Part shown: in pieces, positions 60,663 to 64,000 of the stretch
Layout of the letters: each line of letters begins with the position of its first letter
How positions within the stretch are numbered: the first letter of the stretch is position 1
From: Azospirillum sp. TSO35-2
Lineage (GTDB): Bacteria; Pseudomonadota; Alphaproteobacteria; Azospirillales; Azospirillaceae
Direction of reading: 5' to 3'
DNA length: 64,000 bases
Assembly (NCBI RefSeq): GCF_003116095.1
Contig: NZ_LGRA01000008.1
Coordinates: forward strand, 1,151,514-1,215,513
Program-made: the position numbers and the translations under genes
The notes under the pieces: model-generated
What the model saw: the letters and a program-made list of their open reading frames with translations, nothing else
Database searches by the model: none
Told to the model about the DNA's origin: nothing

Positions 60663-61896
60663 CACCGACACCGCCCTTCCGCCCCCCGACCTCCCTCTTT
60701 CCGGCATCCGCGTCGTCGAATTCTCCCACATGGTGATGGGGCCGACCTGCGGCATGATCCTGGGCGACCTCGGCGCCGACGTCATCAAGGTGGAACCGGT
60801 CACCGGCGACAAGACCCGCGCCCTGCCGGGAGCCGCCGCCGGCTTCTTCCGCACCTTCAACCGCAACAAGAGGTCGCTGGCCGTCGACCTGAACAGCCCC
60901 GACGGGCTGGCCGCCGTGCACAAGCTGGTCGACACCGCCGACGTGGTGCTGGAGAATTTCCGCCCCGGCCTGATGGCGCGCTACGGCCTCGACTACGCCA
61001 GCCTCGCCGCGCGCAACCCGCGCATCATCAACCTGTCGCTGAAAGGCTTCCTGCCCGGCCCCTACGAGAAGCGCACCGCGCTGGACGAGGTGGTGCAGAT
61101 GATGGCCGGCCTTGCCTACATGACCGGCCCCACCGGCCGGCCGCTGCGCGCCGGAAGCTCGGTCAACGACATCATGGGCGGCATGTTCGGGGTGATCGGC
61201 ATCCTGGCGGCGCTGCGCACCCGCGACGCCACCGGCCGCGGCCAGGACATCCAGTCCGGCCTGTTCGAGACCTGCGTCCTGCTGTCGGCCCAGCACATGC
61301 AGCAGTTCGCCGTGACCGGCGAGGCCCCGCCCCCCTTCCCGGAACGCATCGCCGCCTTCAGCATCTACGACACCTTCGAGGTGAAGGACGGCGAGCAGAT
61401 CTTTCTCGGCGTCGTCAGCGACGTCCAGTGGCGGACCTTCTGCACCGCCTTCGGTTTCGACGATCTGGCCGCCGACCCGCGGCTGGACGGCAACACCAAA
61501 CGCTGCCTCGCCCGCGACTGGATGCTGCCGGAGATCCGCCGCCGCCTCGCCACCTTCAGCAAGGCCGGGATCGCCGAGCTGTTCGAGCGCAACGGCCTGC
61601 CCTACGCCCCGATCAACCGGCCGGAGGAGCTGTTCGACGATCCCCACCTGATCGAGAGCGGCGGCCTCGCCCCCATCACCACCGAAACGGGCGGGGAGAC
61701 CCGCGTCCCGCTGCTGCCGCTGACGCTGGACGGCCGCCGGCTGGGGCCGCGCATGGCCTTGCCGCCGGTGGGGGCGCAGAGCGCAGCGCTGCTGGCCGAA
61801 CTGGGCTACACTGGGCCCGACATCGACCGGCTGCTTGCCGCCGGGGTGGTGGCCGACCCGGCGGCCGAGGCCGAAGCGGAACGGCTCGCCTCCTGA
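60655..61896 (+). CDS. CaiB/BaiF family (class III) CoA-transferase
   Basis: A 413-residue family III CoA-transferase. N-terminal GIRVVEFSHMVMGPTCGMILGDLGADVIKVE, FNRNKRSLAVDL, and the catalytic-aspartate region DIMGGMFGVIG. It moves CoA from a donor such as succinyl-CoA to an organic acid. Given the partner lyase and TRAP carrier, a dicarboxylic 3-hydroxy acid (for example 3-hydroxy-3-methylglutarate) is a reasonable acceptor. Confidence 0.9.
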   Translation: MPDTDTALPPPDLPLSGIRVVEFSHMVMGPTCGMILGDLGADVIKVEPVTGDKTRALPGAAAGFFRTFNRNKRSLAVDLNSPDGLAAVHKLVDTADVVLENFRPGLMARYGLDYASLAARNPRIINLSLKGFLPGPYEKRTALDEVVQMMAGLAYMTGPTGRPLRAGSSVNDIMGGMFGVIGILAALRTRDATGRGQDIQSGLFETCVLLSAQHMQQFAVTGEAPPPFPERIAAFSIYDTFEVKDGEQIFLGVVSDVQWRTFCTAFGFDDLAADPRLDGNTKRCLARDWMLPEIRRRLATFSKAGIAELFERNGLPYAPINRPEELFDDPHLIESGGLAPITTETGGETRVPLLPLTLDGRRLGPRMALPPVGAQSAALLAELGYTGPDIDRLLAAGVVADPAAEAEAERLAS

Positions 61897-61937
61897 CCGG
61901 CGCGAAGCCCGGGCAGGACCAACAAGGACAACAACCG

Positions 61938-62528
61938 ATGACCACCGAGAGCGCCGCCGAGACCGTCTTCGAAACCGGGGAAGCCCTGCTCGCCCGCCAC
62001 CCCGGCGCCATCTTCCAGCCCTTCAAGGGAGTGTGGCCGCGCATCGCCGCCGACGCCTTCATCGCCCCCGGCGCCGTGGTGGTCGGCGATGTGGAGATCG
62101 GGGCGGAGGCCAGCGTCTGGTACGGCTGCGTCCTGCGCGGCGACGACCACAGCATCACGGTGGGGCCGCGCACCAACGTCCAGGACGGCACCATCATCCA
62201 CGTCATGCTGAACGAGTACCCGACCGTGATCGGTGCCGACGTGGTGATCGGCCACGGTGTGCGGATGCATGGCTGCACGCTGGCGGACGGCTGCCTGATC
62301 GGCATCGGCTCCATCGTGCTGGACGGGGCCGTGGTGGAAAGCGGCGCCATGCTGGCCGCCGGCGCGGTGCTGCCGCCACGCAAGCGCGTCCCCGCCCGCC
62401 AGCTCTGGGTCGGCAGCCCGGCCAGGCATCTGCGCGATGTCACCGACGCCGAGGTGGCCTTCATCGCCTTCGACATCCGCCACTATGTCAGCCTCGCCCA
62501 CAGCTACCGCGAGGCGGCCGGGGAGTGA
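61938..62528 (+). CDS. Gamma-carbonic anhydrase family protein
   Basis: A 196-residue left-handed beta-helix protein. Hexapeptide repeats run from PRIAADAFIAPGAVVVGDVEIG on, and the three zinc histidines of the family are at His88 (IIHVML), His106 (IGHGVRMH) and His111. About 25 extra residues precede the usual start. It might supply or remove CO2/bicarbonate or have an acyl-transferase-like role; its place as last gene of the CoA-transferase/lyase operon suggests a link to that pathway, not proven. Confidence 0.85.
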   Translation: MTTESAAETVFETGEALLARHPGAIFQPFKGVWPRIAADAFIAPGAVVVGDVEIGAEASVWYGCVLRGDDHSITVGPRTNVQDGTIIHVMLNEYPTVIGADVVIGHGVRMHGCTLADGCLIGIGSIVLDGAVVESGAMLAAGAVLPPRKRVPARQLWVGSPARHLRDVTDAEVAFIAFDIRHYVSLAHSYREAAGE

Positions 62529-62532
62529 CGGA

Positions 62533-62556
62533 ACCGCGCCGGGTTCCCCGGATGCC
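62533..62556. repeat. 24-bp dispersed repeat, copy 2
   Basis: Exact match to 33142-33165 (core CGCCGGGTTCCCCGGATG). Here it follows the gamma-carbonic anhydrase stop. Flanking sequences of the two copies are not similar. Confidence 0.55.
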
Positions 62557-62574
62557 CCATCGCTTGAGAGTGTG

Positions 62575-62592
62575 GGGTCGTCACGACGACCC
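62575..62592. other. Perfect short inverted repeat in a 322-bp gap
   Basis: GGGTCGTC and GACGACCC, 8-bp arms with 2 bases between. The gap 62529-62850 has no gene; it holds the 24-bp repeat, this inverted repeat and the regulator's palindrome. It may be an operator or a weak stem after the operon; there is no T-run. Confidence 0.45.
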
Positions 62593-62801
62593 GGACATCG
62601 CCCGAACACACCGCTGACGTCCGGGCGGCGAACGGCGGCGATCGCATCGCAACCCCACGCGCAAGGGTTGGTTTCCCTACCGGCCAGCGCGATTGGGGGC
62701 GTCGTCCGGCGTCACACCGGCGGACGGTCGGCGCAGCCGGCCATGCGCTCGCGCCTTCCGCATCAAACGCCGCCTTGATCTTCCACCGATCATCCCCCAT
62801 G

Positions 62802-62813
62802 ATGATGCATCAT
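62802..62813. promoter_or_regulatory. GntR operator candidate, site 1 (ATGATGCATCAT)
   Basis: A perfect 12-bp palindrome 37 bp upstream of the GntR/FCD gene, in the AT-richer part of the gap. Nearly the same site occurs at 63576-63587 before the next gene, which supports its use by this regulator. Confidence 0.65.
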
Positions 62814-62850
62814 ACAGCATGAGCGTCGACGCCGGAGCAAAGGGTGGGTG

Positions 62851-63534
62851 ATGGCCGAGTACGATCTGGCCCTTCTCGAGCACGACAATCTCGGCAGCAC
62901 GATCTACCAGAGACTGTGCGAAGCCCTGATGAAGGGCGTGTTCAAGCCGGGCGATCGCCTCAAGATCCGCGACTTGGCGGAGCGCCTGGGGACGAGCGTC
63001 ACGCCGGTGCGCGACGCCATCCTGCGCTTGGTGCAGGATCAGGCTCTGGTGCTACGGTCGCCCCGCGACATCCGCGTTCCGCGGCTGACCCGGGCCGTCT
63101 ACCTGGAAATCCGCGACATCCGCGTCAACCTGGAAGGGTTGGCCGCCGAGCGTGCGGCTCGGAACGCCACGCCGGCCCGCATCCTGACCTTGGAAGCCAT
63201 CCTGAAACGCAACGAAGAGGCCATCGCCGCCGGCGAGACCCCGCTTGCCACCGAACTCAACCAGATGTTCCATTTCGAACTTGCGACCATCGCGGACATG
63301 CCGGTGCTCCGCGATATTCTGCGACGGTTGTGGCTGCAAATGGGACCACTGATCGCCGACGTCTACGCCGACGCCGGGCGCACCATGATCGACCACCACT
63401 ATCCGCTGATGGACGCCATCCGGCGTCGTGACGGCCCGGCCGCCGCTCACGCCATTCAACAGGATATTCTGCTGGCCAGCGGGCCAATTCTGGAGCGCAT
63501 CGACATGGCAAACTCCCACTCCGTCGCCTTGTGA
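62851..63534 (+). CDS. GntR family transcriptional regulator (FCD type)
   Basis: A 227-residue regulator. Winged helix: RLKIRDLAERLGTSVTPVRDAILRLVQDQALV; FCD domain with RDIRVNLEGLAAERAA and the C-terminal DHHYPLMDAIRRRDG whose histidines often bind a metal with the ligand. AAGGGTGGGTG precedes the ATG (a GTG directly before it is also in frame). Matching palindromes in front of this gene and the next indicate autoregulation and control of the downstream operon. Confidence 0.88.
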   Translation: MAEYDLALLEHDNLGSTIYQRLCEALMKGVFKPGDRLKIRDLAERLGTSVTPVRDAILRLVQDQALVLRSPRDIRVPRLTRAVYLEIRDIRVNLEGLAAERAARNATPARILTLEAILKRNEEAIAAGETPLATELNQMFHFELATIADMPVLRDILRRLWLQMGPLIADVYADAGRTMIDHHYPLMDAIRRRDGPAAAHAIQQDILLASGPILERIDMANSHSVAL

Positions 63535-63575
63535 CCCCCTGTTCCCACATTTCCCCTTCCGGGCCGCACCCTACG

Positions 63576-63587
63576 ATGATGCATCAA
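63576..63587. promoter_or_regulatory. GntR operator candidate, site 2 (ATGATGCATCAA)
   Basis: Matches site 1 at 11 of 12 positions, with the 10-bp core TGATGCATCA kept as a perfect palindrome. It lies 41 bp after the regulator's stop and overlaps the first possible start codons of the phosphotransferase gene. Confidence 0.6.
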
Positions 63588-64000
63588 ACATTGAAATCCT
63601 CCAACGTCGGGACCACAGCGGCCACCGCACCGCCGGATGTGCTGACCACCGTCGCCCCGCCGATCTCGCGGGAGGACGCCGGCGCTGCGGCACTGCGTCA
63701 CTTCGGCGTGGCGGGGACCGTGCGCGAACTGACCAGTGAGCGGGACCGCAATTTCCACATCGCCGGCCCCGACGGGCAGGGCTATGTGCTGAAATTCACC
63801 AATCCGGCGGAGCCGCAGATCGTCACCAGCTTCCAGACCGAGGCCATGCTGCACGTCGCCGCGCGCGACGCCACGCTGCCGGTGCCGCGCGTCATGCGGA
63901 CGCTGGACGGGTCGCCCCAGGTCGAGGTCCAGGTCCACGACAGCACCATGGTGCTTCGGCTGTTGACCTATCTCGAGGGCACCCCGCTTCATGCCACCCC
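63576..64000 (+). CDS. Phosphotransferase (APH/choline kinase-like), N-terminal part
   Basis: The frame stays open to the window end. After a leader it reads AALRHFGVAGTVRELTSERDRNFHI, then GYVLKFTNPAEP (the ATP-binding lysine) and LRLLTYLEGTPL, the N-lobe of aminoglycoside-phosphotransferase-fold kinases. Such N-termini also occur in fused kinase and class III aminotransferase proteins acting on hydroxylysine-like compounds; the rest is outside the window. The start may be ATG 63576 or 63579, both inside the operator, or GTG 63639, which would leave the operator in the untranslated leader. Confidence 0.7.
   Translation, partial: MMHQTLKSSNVGTTAATAPPDVLTTVAPPISREDAGAAALRHFGVAGTVRELTSERDRNFHIAGPDGQGYVLKFTNPAEPQIVTSFQTEAMLHVAARDATLPVPRVMRTLDGSPQVEVQVHDSTMVLRLLTYLEGTPLHAT

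Overview
The window is very GC-rich throughout, densely coded, and has no rRNA, tRNA, CRISPR array or transposase that I can see. Gene content (TRAP, BMP-type and Liv-type ABC importers, a FixJ-type regulator pair, TcuA/TcuB homologues, many LysR and GntR regulators, a methyl-accepting chemotaxis protein) suggests a metabolically versatile soil or plant-associated alphaproteobacterium, most like Azospirillum or another member of the Rhodospirillales. That placement is inference from gene content and composition, not from a marker gene. The absence of core genes over 64 kb would fit a chromid or megaplasmid.

Layout. 1-3.9 kb: end of an amidase, a GntR regulator, an Asp/Glu racemase-superfamily protein and a dihydropyrimidinase, probably for a cyclic ureide. 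3.9-7.4 kb: a FUSC efflux protein with its MarR repressor and palindromic operator, then a LysR gene. 7.4-16.1 kb (minus strand): an eight-gene catabolic operon with a DUF1537 acid-sugar kinase, PdxA paralogue, Fe-alcohol dehydrogenase, DapA-family aldolase, Na+ symporter, Asp-box beta-propeller protein, FAH-type hydratase and SDR. 16.3-19.0 kb: an MgtA-type Mg2+ ATPase. 19.3-25.2 kb: a complete BMP-type ABC importer (SBP, double ATPase, two permeases) coupled to cytosine deaminase CodA. 25.9-29.0 kb: a TRAP binding protein with no membrane subunits beside a chemoreceptor, suggesting a sensing pair.

29.2-48.8 kb (minus strand) is the most unusual part: about 15 genes, mostly with ATGA overlaps or short gaps, opposite a LysR gene at 48.9 kb. 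It encodes an aldehyde dehydrogenase, an acetolactate-synthase-like ThDP enzyme, a Liv-type ABC importer whose permease and two ATPases are fused in one polypeptide, two NAD-epimerase-like proteins, two cupins, an SDR, two FAD dehydrogenases (one TcuA-like) with a TcuB electron carrier, a MenD-like ThDP enzyme lacking the MenD substrate signature, and an MFS transporter. I do not recognise this set as a described pathway. It looks like uptake and breakdown of an unsaturated or oxidisable organic acid.

50.1-54.4 kb: two FixJ-family receivers, the decayed C-terminal end of a sensor kinase, and a two-subunit isoquinoline-1-oxidoreductase-type molybdenum enzyme. 54.6-62.5 kb: divergent AraC and LysR genes and a TRAP (DctPQM), HMG-CoA-lyase, CoA-transferase and gamma-carbonic-anhydrase operon that could import and degrade 3-hydroxy-3-methylglutarate or a similar acid. 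62.8-64.0 kb: a GntR/FCD regulator with a perfect palindrome upstream, repeated at the start of the next gene (a phosphotransferase cut by the window end). Start sites were chosen from Shine-Dalgarno spacing and overlaps; family assignments are by eye from motifs.
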